Shown: positions 35,841 to 46,356, counted from the stretch's first letter. The stretch: 64,000 nucleotides of DNA from Thermoplasmata archaeon (GCA_023265395.1 JAHFTX010000006.1:696-64695); one strand, 5' to 3'. Numbers and translations: made by a program. Notes: generated by a model not told the origin, from the letters alone.

Positions 35841-36551
35841 TTACACATTAAAAAGGCCATGGTTGAGGCCCTGGAGCAGCCCATACTGCTCGACGATCTG
35901 CAGGTCCGATTGACTCAGGCCCTTGGTGCTCTGACGCACCATCGTCTTGGTGTAGAGTGCGCCCAGCTGCTCCTCGAGGGCGTGCAGCAGCACGCGGAAG
36001 AGCGCGGTGAAGGCGTCGCGGACCCGTTGGACCTCGTTGAGGTTGTGAGTCCTGATGATCCGCGCCAGTCGAGCTCGGGCCTCGTCTGCCGACGGCTCGT
36101 CGAGCCACAGCTGGAACAGCTCCTCCTGGAGGGGATCCTTCTCGACGGTGCGCGCGGCAGCAGTCGCGACTTGGGAGAGCATCCCCGGTCCTCCCATGAT
36201 CTCGAGGCGTTCCCGTAGGGAGAGCACCATCGTCAGGTAGACCACCCCGACCTCCTCGAGGCCGGGCGCGCTGCCCTCGCCCACATCATCGAGCATCGCC
36301 AGGAGGTCCGCCCCAGCGTGGCCATGGAGCTGGTATTGTACATAAGTGTCTGGGCCTCTCTCGATCACACGACGAAGGACCACCCCGCGGTGCTCTAAGT
36401 CGCTCAGGAGGGCCCGGATGGACTCCAACGGCACAGCTGCGAGGCGCTGGAGGTCCCCTTGGGGGTGCCACTGACCATCGGCCAGCGCGCGCAGGACCGC
36501 GCGGCCACCTGGGCGCGCGAGCGCCGTGGCGATGATCTCCGAGTGCTCCAT
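35841..36551 (-). CDS. Winged-HTH regulatory protein
   Basis: MEHSEIIATALARPGGRAVLRALADGQWHPQGDLQRLAAVPLESIRALLSDLEHRGVVLRRVIERG; directly upstream of the KaiC-like gene. Confidence 0.68.
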   Translation of the reverse strand: MEHSEIIATALARPGGRAVLRALADGQWHPQGDLQRLAAVPLESIRALLSDLEHRGVVLRRVIERGPDTYVQYQLHGHAGADLLAMLDDVGEGSAPGLEEVGVVYLTMVLSLRERLEIMGGPGMLSQVATAAARTVEKDPLQEELFQLWLDEPSADEARARLARIIRTHNLNEVQRVRDAFTALFRVLLHALEEQLGALYTKTMVRQSTKGLSQSDLQIVEQYGLLQGLNHGLFNV

Positions 36552-36651
36552 GTTCACCCACCTCTCCCGCAGGGGAACTGTAAACACTCGGGCGTCGAAC
36601 CATAAAGGTGGTCGTCAAGGGGTCTGAAGCACCCTGAACTACCCGAGGGGG

Positions 36652-38019
36652 TCAGGGTTCCGCGCCGCTCTCGTGAAGCTCGTCGCGGCGGTCGACGACG
36701 ACCTTCCCGTCCTTGAGGACCAGCACTGCAGCATTGCTCCCTTGATGGTAGGGCAGGTGTTGATAGGTCGGCACGTCGAGCAGGAGGATGTCGGCACGCT
36801 TGCCGACGTCGAGGGAGCCAACCTCCTCGCCCAGGCCGACGGCATAGGCACCGTTGATCGTCGCAGCCGTGATCGCCTCCTCGGGCGTCAGTCGCAGCAT
36901 CATGCAGCTTAGTCCGATGATGAACTGCATCGACTCGATCCAGCAGTTTGGATTGCAATCGGTGGCGATGGCCAGCGGCAAGTTCCGCTGCACCATGCGC
37001 CGCGCCTGGGGGTAACGCCCATCCATGAGCATGTAGGGGGTCCCTGGCAGGAGGCACCCGATCGTCCCAGCGCGTGCGAGCAGCTCGACTTGCGAATCGG
37101 TGGTGCACACCAGGTGCTCGACGGTCACGGCACCCAGCCGCGCCGCCATCTCCGCACCGCCGAGGTTGACCAGCTCATCGATGTGAGCGCGAGGGCGCAG
37201 CCCAGCGTCCTTGCCTGCCTGCAGGACGCGCTCGGACTGAGCGACCGAGAAGACCCCCTCCTCGCAGAAGACGTCGCAGTGAGTTGCCAATCGGGCCGCA
37301 GCGACCTGCGGGATCATCTCGTCGACGACCAAGGTCACGTAGTCGTCGGGCCGGTCGGTGTATTCCTGGGGGACCGCGTGGGCGCCCAGGAAGGTGGGGA
37401 CGAGCCGCAGGGGGTGCTCCTTCTGCAGCTGGGCGATGACCTCCAGGCTCTTGATCTCGTCCCGTGTCGTCAGCCCGTAGCCGCTCTTGACTTCGACGGT
37501 CGTCGTCCCGGTCGCCAGCATCGCATCCAACCGGCGGCGCGTCTGCGCGGCGATGGCCTCGGCGGTGGAGTTGCGCGTGGCGCGGGTGGTGCGCAGGATC
37601 CCCCCACCCTCCTTGAGGATCTGCAGGTAGCTCGCGCCCTCGAGCTTCCGTTGCAGTTCGTCCTCGCGCGAACCGGCGAACGCCACATGGGTATGGGGGT
37701 CGACGAACCCAGGAAGGACCAACCGACCGGTGCAGTCGATGATGGCTGGGTCAGACCCGGCACAGCGGCGCAACATCTCCTCGGTCGAACCCACATGGAG
37801 GATGCGGCCATCCTTGATGGCGATGGCACCCTTGGGCACGGTCCCAAGGTGGGTCGCATCGGCACCCACGCGCGGGCGGTTGGGCCCCCGCAGGGTGACC
37901 ATCTGGTGTGCGTTGATGAGGATGGTCTCGGGCTCCAGCCTCGGCAACGGCGACACACCCCCCGGTCCCGTGCACGCACGGATCCGGCCCGGCTGCGGCA
38001 GCGCGGGGCAGTGCATCAA
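36652..38019 (-). CDS. hutI: Imidazolonepropionase (start uncertain)
   Basis: LVLPGFVDPHTHVAFAGSREDELQRKLEGASYLQILKEGGGILRTTRATR; TTTVEVKSGYGL; ATDCNPNCWIESMQFIIGL. Confidence 0.93.
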   Translation of the reverse strand: MMHCPALPQPGRIRACTGPGGVSPLPRLEPETILINAHQMVTLRGPNRPRVGADATHLGTVPKGAIAIKDGRILHVGSTEEMLRRCAGSDPAIIDCTGRLVLPGFVDPHTHVAFAGSREDELQRKLEGASYLQILKEGGGILRTTRATRNSTAEAIAAQTRRRLDAMLATGTTTVEVKSGYGLTTRDEIKSLEVIAQLQKEHPLRLVPTFLGAHAVPQEYTDRPDDYVTLVVDEMIPQVAAARLATHCDVFCEEGVFSVAQSERVLQAGKDAGLRPRAHIDELVNLGGAEMAARLGAVTVEHLVCTTDSQVELLARAGTIGCLLPGTPYMLMDGRYPQARRMVQRNLPLAIATDCNPNCWIESMQFIIGLSCMMLRLTPEEAITAATINGAYAVGLGEEVGSLDVGKRADILLLDVPTYQHLPYHQGSNAAVLVLKDGKVVVDRRDELHESGAEP

Positions 38020-38038
38020 TGTGTTGGAAGCGCAGCAG

Positions 38039-38779
38039 CTATTCGACCGCTATCGGGTCCCTCGGCTTGCGGCCGTCGAAGCGGCACTCGTCGTAGATCG
38101 GACATTCTGCACATCGCCAACCGACCGGCTTGCAGATCTGCTGTCCGAAGTTGACGAGCAGGTCGTTGGTGAGCATCCACCAGTCGCGAGGGACCAGCTC
38201 CAAGAGTGCCTGCTCTGTCTCCTCGGGGGTCGTGGTGCGCACCCATCCGATGCGATTGGCGATGCGGTGGACATGGGTGTCGACCGCCAGGGCCTCGGCG
38301 CCAAAGCCGTAGCACAGGACGCAATTGGCGGTCTTGCGCCCCACTCCGGGGAGGCTGAGCAACTCCTCCATCGTCGAGGGCACCTCGCCGTCGAATCGTT
38401 CCTGCACCACTTGTGCGACGGCGATGAGGGTCTTCGCCTTGGTGCGATAGAAGCCCACTGGTCGGATGAGCGCCTCGATCCGCTGCGGGCTCGCCGCAGC
38501 GAGCGAGATGACGTCGGGGAAGTGGGCGAAGAGCTGCCGTGTCGCCTTTCCGGTGGCCTCGTCGCGGGTGCGCTGCGAGAGGATCGTCCCCACCAACGTG
38601 CGCCACGGTCCATCGTTCCACGTGCGCGATTGTGGCGGGAAACGCCCGGCGAGGCCCTCGAGCGCTCGGCGGACCTGCCGCCGCGGTGGCGGCGCCCAGG
38701 CATGGGCGCGCCGACGACGGGCCGACGGGTCGTCGACCGTAGCCTCGGCTCGGAGCGGCCGCCGTGGCTGGCGACTCAT
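38039..38779 (-). CDS. nth: Endonuclease III
   Basis: GTILSQRTRDEATGKATRQLF; LPGVGRKTANCVLCYGFGAEALAVDTHVHRIANR; CKPVGWRCAECPIYDEC FeS cluster. Confidence 0.93.
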   Translation of the reverse strand: MSRQPRRPLRAEATVDDPSARRRRAHAWAPPPRRQVRRALEGLAGRFPPQSRTWNDGPWRTLVGTILSQRTRDEATGKATRQLFAHFPDVISLAAASPQRIEALIRPVGFYRTKAKTLIAVAQVVQERFDGEVPSTMEELLSLPGVGRKTANCVLCYGFGAEALAVDTHVHRIANRIGWVRTTTPEETEQALLELVPRDWWMLTNDLLVNFGQQICKPVGWRCAECPIYDECRFDGRKPRDPIAVE

Positions 38780-39534
38780 GGTCCCCTCGTGCCAAGGTGC
38801 ACTTCGACGGATGTGAGGATAACCCCAAGGAGGGTCTCCTGGTCGAGCGGGAGCTGCTCGGGAGCCGAGGTGTCTGCCCGGTCGCTCGGCGGCGCGACCA
38901 GCTGGGCGAGCAGGTGGGCATCGGGCGGGAGCGGACCCACCCCCGCGGGGGTGCCGGTGCTCACGATGTCCCCTGCCACTAGCGTCATCGAGGCACTGAT
39001 GTCAGCCAGGACCTTGGCCACGGGGTTGAGCATCGCTGCCGTCCGACCGCGCTGTCGGAGGGCGCCGTCGACCCACAAGCGGAGTTCGAGATGGTGCAGG
39101 TGCTCGAGGGCAAGCCCTCGCACCAGTGGGCTCAGAGGCGCCGCCCCATCGAAGCCCTTGGCCTGTGCCCAGGGGCGTCCTTGGGCCTTGGCGGCACGTT
39201 GGAGCTCCCGGGCGCTGAGGTCGATGAGCACCCCTGCCCCGATGACCGAGGCCCCGGCCGTCGCCTCGCTGGCATCGCGCAGGGTCGTGCCGACCATGAC
39301 GGCCAACTCGACCTCATGGTGGAGCACTCCCAAGTGGCGGGGGACCAGCAGCCGCTGGCCGCTGTGGGCCAGCGCCGTGGTCGGCTTGAGGAAGTAGGTG
39401 ACGCGTTGGGGAGGGGTGCCACCCATCTCGATGGCGTGGGCGTGGTAGTTGCCCACGAGGCAGACGACTTTCGTCGGTTGCGGGAGGGTCGACCCGTCGA
39501 GGGCAGCGACGACCTGCGTCTCGTACCCGCCCAT
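38776..39534 (-). CDS. Fumarylacetoacetate hydrolase family protein
   Basis: VCLVGNYHAHAIEMGG...YFLKPTTALAHSG...LHHEVELAVMVG; GDIVSTGTPAGVGPL. Confidence 0.9.
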   Translation of the reverse strand: MGGYETQVVAALDGSTLPQPTKVVCLVGNYHAHAIEMGGTPPQRVTYFLKPTTALAHSGQRLLVPRHLGVLHHEVELAVMVGTTLRDASEATAGASVIGAGVLIDLSARELQRAAKAQGRPWAQAKGFDGAAPLSPLVRGLALEHLHHLELRLWVDGALRQRGRTAAMLNPVAKVLADISASMTLVAGDIVSTGTPAGVGPLPPDAHLLAQLVAPPSDRADTSAPEQLPLDQETLLGVILTSVEVHLGTRGP

Positions 39535-39630
39535 CGCCGCCGCAGCCGGTCCGGTGGTATATCAAAGGACGGTCCTGACCTGCGTCCCGCTGCGCCGGGG
39601 TTTTTGTAGGCCTCGCGCCATCGTCGGCCG

Positions 39631-40311
39631 ATGGCGACGGAGGGCCTGGGCCTTGCCCAGCTCGATGGGATCTATCAGCAGGAGCGCACCAGTGCGCAAC
39701 TGACCAAGCTCCCGCACGACTACTTCAGCGCCCTCCATGGCGCGATCTCCGAGCTCCGAAACGCCTATCATCGGGCACAAGGGGAGAACCCTGGCTCCGC
39801 CAAGGTCCTGATGCTCGGCGACGAGCTGCGCAAGGTCACTCAGCTCGCCGGGGAGATCTACGTCAAGCGGATCCGCAAGGTCACCCTGCTGGCCCTCACA
39901 CACGCCAGCGGTGTGACGGTGGACACCAAGGCCCTCCATCCCAAGGAGATCGAGGTCTACACCCAGCTGGTCACCGCGCTCACCCACGGGCGCGACGTGA
40001 TGCTCCCACCCGACGGTAGCGCCGCCGCCCAAAGGAGGCCGCGCACGATGAGCTCGGCCCTCGGGGCGCCCGCACCGCGGCCGACAGAGGCCGCGCCCTC
40101 ACGGACGAGCCCCGAGGTCGTCCCGTCTCCTGGGGGCGACCGGCTCCTGGTGGAGGCCCTCGAGGACATCGGTGCCTTCGTTGCCCAGCAGGGGGAGACG
40201 GTCCAGCTCCACAAGGACGATGTCGCCTCGGTCCCGGCCGCCGCGGCCAAGGCGCTGCTCTCCCGCGGGCTGGTTCGCCTGATCGCCCCGGCCGGTCCGC
40301 CGCCAGGATGA
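39631..40311 (+). CDS. Archaeal GINS replication factor (Gins15/51-like)
   Basis: LDGIYQQERTSAQLTKLPHDYFSALHGAISELRNAYHRA (A domain); C-terminal ETVQLHKDDVASVPAAAAKALLSRGLVRLI (B domain). Confidence 0.82.
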   Translation: MATEGLGLAQLDGIYQQERTSAQLTKLPHDYFSALHGAISELRNAYHRAQGENPGSAKVLMLGDELRKVTQLAGEIYVKRIRKVTLLALTHASGVTVDTKALHPKEIEVYTQLVTALTHGRDVMLPPDGSAAAQRRPRTMSSALGAPAPRPTEAAPSRTSPEVVPSPGGDRLLVEALEDIGAFVAQQGETVQLHKDDVASVPAAAAKALLSRGLVRLIAPAGPPPG

Positions 40312-40315
40312 GACC

Positions 40316-43300
40316 TCAGCGGCCTGCCCGCCGGCGCCGCCGCCGACGGACCCACGCCGGCACGCCCACCACCACGGCGATGCCCGAGCCGATCACAAGC
40401 AGGATCAAGAGTGCGGTCATCGGTGGCCCCAGGACGTGGGGAGGGCTTTCCTCCGAGACCACGACGACGACCTTCTCGTCCGCCGAGGCGTTCCCGTCGT
40501 CGACGACCCGCAGCCGCACCAGATAGGTGCCGCTCCGATGGTAGGTGTAACTGGTCGCACCGGTGACGTTGGAGACGAAGTCGTCGACCCCATCGCCGTC
40601 GAAGTCCCAGGAGTACTGGACGATCCGACCGTCGATGTCGATCCCCTGGCCCTCGACGATCATGCGTTCCCCGATCAGGAGTTGGCGCGCGCCGCCGGCG
40701 AGCGCCCGTGGGGGTTGGTTGGCAGGCACCTCCAGGCGCAGGCGGTTGTCCGTCTCGTTCTCCTCGGGGGTTGCGCCGGAGGGGTCGAGGATCGCCGTCA
40801 GCAGGTGGGCGGAGGGCTCCCCTTCGAAGGGGACCAGTACGCTGGTGGTCGCGCCCGCACGCAACAGGGGCACCTGGCGGTCCTCTGCGACGGCGCCATC
40901 GACGAGGATCCGGACTACCAGCCCATCGAGGTCCTGTACGCCCCGGTTGTGGACCTCCACTGCGATGTCGTAGCGGTTGAGACTGAGGTTGCCGCCGCTC
41001 CGGACGGTGCGGTACTGGTGGCGGGTGAGGTTGAGCAGCTGGGCTTGGGTCCCCTGTGCAGTCTCGAAGGTGACGTTGACCGGTGCACCGACCGCGGGGC
41101 GCCCGATCTGGAGCTGCGCCTGCTGCATGCTCTCGTTGGGCAGGGCCAATGCGCCGGTGGCATCCAGCCGGAGGTGCAACTCGTCCCCTGCGCCGGGTTC
41201 GGGTGGTGCGGCCAGGCCGATGACCGAATCTCCGCCTGCCTCGAGCCCGACGATCCCCCGATGCGTCGTCGCAGCGGCGGCGCCATCCAGCTGCACCTGC
41301 CAGGGGCGCGCAGAGGTCGCTCCGGAGTTCCGCACGGTCACGAAGAACCACCGGGCCTGCCCGGCAGGATCGAGGCCCAGGGAGACGTTGCTGATGACCA
41401 CGGAGGGTCGAGGGACGTCCCACTGCACCTGGAGCCGGTTGTCCCCGGTCTCGAGCTCGCCTCCCAGATGTTCGGCGTTGACGATCACCGCCACCTCCGT
41501 GGCGCCGGCGACGGCGGTGCGCAGCACCTGGAGGTCGGCACTGGCACCGGCGCCCAGCGCTGGGCACGGTCCGGTTGCGATCCCATTGCCGTCGGCAAGG
41601 GCCACCAACCGTGGTGCTCGGAGCGTGGCACCGCCGTCGTTGTGCAGTCGCAGGGGCAGCGCTGCCAGCAGGCCGTCGGGCAGTGGCGGCGGAGCCAGGC
41701 CCGAGAGCCGCCACTCGGGGGCGCTGACGTTCAGACCCACCGCCTGACGGTTGTCGAGCGTCAGTCGTTCGGTGACGTTCAGGCCGGTGACCTCGGCGAC
41801 GATCTGGTGGCGCCCTCCGACGGCTTGGAGGATGGTCCCCACGTCGCTGCCGCCCGCAGGGAGGGCTCCGATCACGGTGGTCGCCACGGGTTCACCGTCG
41901 AGGCTGAGGTTGAGCAGGATGGGACCGAGCAAGGGCTGGTCGGCCCGCAGATGGACACTCAGCAGCACCCGCTCCCCGTCGATGGGCTGCGGAGGGCTCA
42001 GCGTCACTCCAGAGACCTCGATGTTGGGTGCGGCCGCCGTCGGCCCGTCGGTGCGCGGCAGCTCCCCAAGGATGACGACTTGGGCGGATCGATGTCCCCC
42101 CTCGAGGGCCTCGGGCACGAGGTCATCGGGGTCCGCTAGGAGTGCCAGGTCGACCGTCCCTTCGAGGCTCGCGACGTGGGGGACGACCGCGCTGACGATG
42201 AGCGTACCACCACCCTCGAGGCCGGGGGCACTGGCTCGCCCGACCTGCGCACCGTCGAGCTGAAGGGCGGCGCTGACCGTGCGCAGGGTCGGCCCCCCGA
42301 TGTTCGTCAGGTGGCCTAGCACCAGCAGTCGGCCATCGTGCAAGTCATAGGCCTCGAGCGCACCAGGGAGCAACTGGGCAGGTTGCGCGACCACGGAGAG
42401 GTTGAGGAGCTGGTCATCCTCCGCGGCTTCGGCGATGGCGTCGGCAGGATCGATCGTCGCCCGTAGGATGTGTCGGCCCGCTAGGGCGACAGCCTCGACG
42501 CCGACCCACGTGCTGTTGCCGCTGCCCAGCGGGGGCAAGCGCGCCTGCGCAAGCAAGGCGCCATCTTGCGTGAAGAGGACCGACCCAGGGAGGATCGATG
42601 GCCCTCCGAGGTTGGTCACCAACATCTGCACGATGACCGGAGCGCCATCGATGCCGCTGCCGAGGACCGCCAGCTCCAGGCCCTCGAGCTGGGGAGGGTC
42701 AGGGCCCTCAAGCAGGAGGGTGCGGACGTTGTCTGCCTCGCTGGCCTCGCGCAGCAGGTCCGTCGGGTCGACGAGGCATTGCACCACATGGGACCCTGGT
42801 CCGAGCGTGACTCGCACGACGGCTGCTGCATGGCCGTCGCTGGGAAGGCCACCGATGGCCCATTGCTGGACCACGTCCCCGTCGGCGCGCACCTGCACGA
42901 GCGCCTCGCCGAGCAGGGGTGCGCCGTCGTTGTGCACCGTCACGCGCACCAGCAGGCTGCCATCAGCCGGGGCGGCGTCGGTGGGCAACACGACGGGCTC
43001 GAACGTCTCGATGCGCAGCTGCGGTGCCGGGATATCGACGATTCCCAGCGGGGTCACTCCGCGATCGGCCTCATTGGCCTCCGTCAGCGCGTCGGCGGGA
43101 TCCAGCAACAGGCCCAGCTCATGCAGCCCCGGAGCGAGCGGGACGCTGAGGGTAAGGGACTGGTTCGACAGCCCGGTCATTGGGAGCAACCGCACCTGGC
43201 TGAGCACCTGCCCGTCACGCAGCAGGAGCGCTGGCGGAGGGTCAGCGACCGCGCCCCCGCGGTTCTGGATCGTCAGTTGCAGCGGTAGCGGCAGACCCGC

Positions 43301-46093
43301 GGCCTGCTGCACCGGAAGGGATGGTCGCACCACGAAGAGGTCGGGCACCGTCACCCCAGCGGTGCCCACGGCCAGCTGGTCGGAGAGGTCCGAAGCTCCC
43401 CACTGCTCCAAGGGATCGACCACGGCAGCGATGGCGTGGAAGCCCGGCGACAGCCGAGCGCTCAACGCCACGGTCACGGCGCCATCGAGGGAGACACCAT
43501 TGAGGGTGCGCCGTCCGAGGAGCTCGCCGTCAGCATAGAAGCGGACCTCCGCTCCGCCACCGAGCGCCCCGGCGCCACGGTCCGTGACGGTCGCAAAGAG
43601 GGTGGTCTGCTCGCCCGCGACGGCCAACGGCGGGACCGCTTCGATGGAAGCCAGCGCCAGGTCAGGACGTTGGAGCGAGAGGTTGGCTGTCGCGCGGTTG
43701 TCCCCCTCGTCGAGTTCCAGCAGATGGCCTTGGTGGTCGAGCCAGACGAGATACTGGTGCTCCCCGCCCATGGCAGTGGTATGAAAGGTCATCGTCGAGA
43801 CGTCGGCCTCGAAGGTCAATGACCCGACCGCGGAGAGGCGTCCATCCGTCAAGAGGGCTACCGAGGGCGGTCCTAGGGCATCGGCGTCCCCGGTGGCCCT
43901 GACGCTGACGATCACGTCCAGAGGATCACCGACGTGCGGCTGGGCGGGGTCGAGCCGCAGTGCACTGACCGTCAGGTCGACCGCCTGCAAGGGGGGAACG
44001 GCGATACCGCTGGGAAGCGCGATCGCCATCGTGTTGTCGAGCTCATTGGCCTCAGCAACCGCGTCGGCGGCATCGAGGATGGCCGAGAGCACGCCCCCCT
44101 CGAGTGTGGTCGAGAAGGAGAGTGCACGGACTCCACCGCCGACGAGCCCAGGGAGGCTGCGGCTGCCCACGAGCACCCCGTCGGCACGGATCTCGACCAG
44201 TAACGGCCGCAGCGTGCTGCCTCCGAGGTTGCGCGCCAGCAGCGTTACCGTCACCGGGTCACCCAGCCCAGCATCGGCTGGGGAGAACTGCAGGTCATCC
44301 ACCCGCAGCTGCGGGGCCAGGCCCACGGGCGTGCGCAGCTGGGTCCGATCGCCCAGGGTCGCATCGGGGACCACCCCAGAGGGATCGACCTCGACGCTCA
44401 CGAGGGCGGCACCAAGGGTGACGACCCATGGCAGGTCCAGCGTCGTGGTACGGTTGGCACCCAGCCCGGCGATCGTCGAAGAGGCGATGGGCGCCCCATC
44501 CTGCAAGAGCACGACGTCGAAGGAGCGCACGGTCGGCGCACCGACGTTGCGGACTTCGATGTGCACCAGGCCGTTGGCGCCATCGATCCCGGTGCTGGGC
44601 ATGGTGACATTGGTCAGGCGCAGGTCCGGCCTCGAAGTCGTGGCGTTGGTGGACGCGGCATTGTCTCCCCAGCGAGATTCGAGCACGCGGCGGTCCTCGT
44701 TGACGCTCAGCCGATACAGATGCACCCCCGAGCGGTGGGGCAGGTGCAGCGTCACCGTGGTCGTGCCGTCGGCCGGGGGCACGGGCAGCAACACGCTGGC
44801 CGTCTCGCCGCCATCGACCGTCGCGACCACCGCGACGTCGCCCAGGTGGTCCCCGCCGGAATTGCGGACCTGCGCGCGCACCTCGATGGTGCCCCCGTCG
44901 ATCGGGACGAGCGGACTGATCAGCAGGTTCTCGACACTCAGTTGCGGTTGGGGGATGACGACGAGGAGCTGGGTACCATCCGGGGCGCGGTCGTCCTCCA
45001 AGAGGAGCCCTTCAGGATCGACCTCGACGCGCAAGAGGTGGCTTCCTCCGGTGGCTCCCCAGGGGAAGATGAGGGTCGTGTTCTCGCCGGCGGCCAGTCC
45101 CACCACGCTCGCACTTCTGATGGGACTGCCATCGACGGTCAGGCGCACCGGGACCCGAGCGAGGGTGCTGGCGGCACCATTGGTGATGTTGGCGACGACC
45201 TGGGGCTGCTCCCCGGAGCGAATCCCCTCGGGCCCGACGGCCGTCCCGTTGGCGTGCAGCAGCCGGAGCGGGCCGATGCCCAGATCGGGCAACTGTTGTC
45301 CCAGGATCGCAACGACGGAGTTGTCGACCTCCGTCCCTTCGGCGATGGTGTCGGCAGTGTCGGCGATGCCGCGCAGGACGAGCGGACCGTTGCCCATGCG
45401 GGCCGTCGCCCGCAGGTGCCAGGTGCTCCCCGCCGACAGGCCTGCGACGGTCTGGGCCCCGATCGTCTGCTCGCCGGCGCTCAGGCGCACGACGAAGGGG
45501 CGTACGGTGGTGGCGCCGTCGTTATGCAGCCGCAGGTCGACGCTGACCTGCTCCCCCGGCAAGGGGTCGGTCGTAGGCTCGATGGCCAGCGGCTCGAGGC
45601 GGAGCTGCGCACGGGGCACGCTGACGACGGTGTCGGCGGCATTATTGGCACGATCGGCCTCTCCCAACCCCAGTGCGGTCGCCTCGACACGCAACTGATG
45701 GATGCCTGCCTCTGCGGGCCACTCCAACACCGCCGAGGTGGTGACGGCGAGCACCTGCACGGAAGCCGCAGCCTGCGGGAGGCCGTCGACAGAGAGTTGG
45801 AGCCGGACCTCGTCCGGCAGGGGGACAAGTGTGCTCCGCAGTGTCACGACCACCTGCAGTGGCAGGCCGTCGACCGGTGCCGGCGGCGTCAGGGCGATGC
45901 CCTCGACCGATAGGTCGTCCCCAGAGCCCAGTTGGCGGCCGAGCGTCGTCATGGCAGGCCGGGGTCCCTCGATGCCGTCCTCGATCGGGGCGGTGGCGAT
46001 GAGCTGCAAGGGGGATGTCAGCACCACGGCGAGCAGGATCGCCGTGATGGTGCGGAACGAGCGCAGCGACGCTGCCGAAGGCCGTGCGGCCAT
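40316..46093 (-). CDS. Giant CARDB-repeat surface protein with C-terminal PKD domain and TM anchor
   Basis: MAARPSAASLRSFRTITAILLAVVLTSP signal; ~16 degenerate CARDB-like repeats; PKD GIDIDGRIVQYSWDFDGDGVDDF...TYHRSGTYLVRLRVVDD; TM then RRRRRRRAGR. Confidence 0.88.
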   Translation of the reverse strand: MAARPSAASLRSFRTITAILLAVVLTSPLQLIATAPIEDGIEGPRPAMTTLGRQLGSGDDLSVEGIALTPPAPVDGLPLQVVVTLRSTLVPLPDEVRLQLSVDGLPQAAASVQVLAVTTSAVLEWPAEAGIHQLRVEATALGLGEADRANNAADTVVSVPRAQLRLEPLAIEPTTDPLPGEQVSVDLRLHNDGATTVRPFVVRLSAGEQTIGAQTVAGLSAGSTWHLRATARMGNGPLVLRGIADTADTIAEGTEVDNSVVAILGQQLPDLGIGPLRLLHANGTAVGPEGIRSGEQPQVVANITNGAASTLARVPVRLTVDGSPIRSASVVGLAAGENTTLIFPWGATGGSHLLRVEVDPEGLLLEDDRAPDGTQLLVVIPQPQLSVENLLISPLVPIDGGTIEVRAQVRNSGGDHLGDVAVVATVDGGETASVLLPVPPADGTTTVTLHLPHRSGVHLYRLSVNEDRRVLESRWGDNAASTNATTSRPDLRLTNVTMPSTGIDGANGLVHIEVRNVGAPTVRSFDVVLLQDGAPIASSTIAGLGANRTTTLDLPWVVTLGAALVSVEVDPSGVVPDATLGDRTQLRTPVGLAPQLRVDDLQFSPADAGLGDPVTVTLLARNLGGSTLRPLLVEIRADGVLVGSRSLPGLVGGGVRALSFSTTLEGGVLSAILDAADAVAEANELDNTMAIALPSGIAVPPLQAVDLTVSALRLDPAQPHVGDPLDVIVSVRATGDADALGPPSVALLTDGRLSAVGSLTFEADVSTMTFHTTAMGGEHQYLVWLDHQGHLLELDEGDNRATANLSLQRPDLALASIEAVPPLAVAGEQTTLFATVTDRGAGALGGGAEVRFYADGELLGRRTLNGVSLDGAVTVALSARLSPGFHAIAAVVDPLEQWGASDLSDQLAVGTAGVTVPDLFVVRPSLPVQQAAGLPLPLQLTIQNRGGAVADPPPALLLRDGQVLSQVRLLPMTGLSNQSLTLSVPLAPGLHELGLLLDPADALTEANEADRGVTPLGIVDIPAPQLRIETFEPVVLPTDAAPADGSLLVRVTVHNDGAPLLGEALVQVRADGDVVQQWAIGGLPSDGHAAAVVRVTLGPGSHVVQCLVDPTDLLREASEADNVRTLLLEGPDPPQLEGLELAVLGSGIDGAPVIVQMLVTNLGGPSILPGSVLFTQDGALLAQARLPPLGSGNSTWVGVEAVALAGRHILRATIDPADAIAEAAEDDQLLNLSVVAQPAQLLPGALEAYDLHDGRLLVLGHLTNIGGPTLRTVSAALQLDGAQVGRASAPGLEGGGTLIVSAVVPHVASLEGTVDLALLADPDDLVPEALEGGHRSAQVVILGELPRTDGPTAAAPNIEVSGVTLSPPQPIDGERVLLSVHLRADQPLLGPILLNLSLDGEPVATTVIGALPAGGSDVGTILQAVGGRHQIVAEVTGLNVTERLTLDNRQAVGLNVSAPEWRLSGLAPPPLPDGLLAALPLRLHNDGGATLRAPRLVALADGNGIATGPCPALGAGASADLQVLRTAVAGATEVAVIVNAEHLGGELETGDNRLQVQWDVPRPSVVISNVSLGLDPAGQARWFFVTVRNSGATSARPWQVQLDGAAAATTHRGIVGLEAGGDSVIGLAAPPEPGAGDELHLRLDATGALALPNESMQQAQLQIGRPAVGAPVNVTFETAQGTQAQLLNLTRHQYRTVRSGGNLSLNRYDIAVEVHNRGVQDLDGLVVRILVDGAVAEDRQVPLLRAGATTSVLVPFEGEPSAHLLTAILDPSGATPEENETDNRLRLEVPANQPPRALAGGARQLLIGERMIVEGQGIDIDGRIVQYSWDFDGDGVDDFVSNVTGATSYTYHRSGTYLVRLRVVDDGNASADEKVVVVVSEESPPHVLGPPMTALLILLVIGSGIAVVVGVPAWVRRRRRRRAGR

Positions 46094-46104
46094 CGCTGCG
46101 CCCC

Positions 46105-46332
46105 CTAGATCCCAGCCAGGCCGACGACAGCGGCGGTGACGACGAGGACCATGAGCAACAACAACAGGTGGGCGTGGGGGAGGAAGCGATTCTGCTCCAG
46201 ATCGTCGCTCTCGCCCTCCTTGAAGAGGATCCTCATGGCATCGAGCGTGCCCTGGAGGGGTCCCATCGGCGGCGCGTCGGAGACATGCTCCTCGGGCGCT
46301 CCGGTGGGTTCCTCCTCGCTCTGCTGCGCCAT
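46105..46332 (-). CDS. Small single-TM protein upstream of the CARDB gene
   Basis: MAQQSEEEPTGAPEEHVSD...LEQNRFLPHAHLLLLLMVLVVTAAVVGLAGI; 12 nt from the next CDS; TATA-like GGTAATATACC 25-35 nt upstream. Confidence 0.65.
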   Translation of the reverse strand: MAQQSEEEPTGAPEEHVSDAPPMGPLQGTLDAMRILFKEGESDDLEQNRFLPHAHLLLLLMVLVVTAAVVGLAGI

Positions 46333-46356
46333 CCATCCTCTGGTACCTAGGAGGTC

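Noticed and set aside
37730-39397. 555-aa plus-strand ORF
   Set aside because: Antisense to hutI, nth and FAH-family genes
39957-41714. 585-aa minus-strand ORF
   Set aside because: Out-of-frame Arg/Gly-rich overlap with the CARDB protein
40436-42139. 567-aa plus-strand ORF
   Set aside because: Antisense of the CARDB gene; shadow composition
40316-46093. Internal repeats as a mobile or CRISPR-like array
   Set aside because: Repeats are degenerate at the protein level only (CARDB); no identical DNA repeats with unique spacers seen
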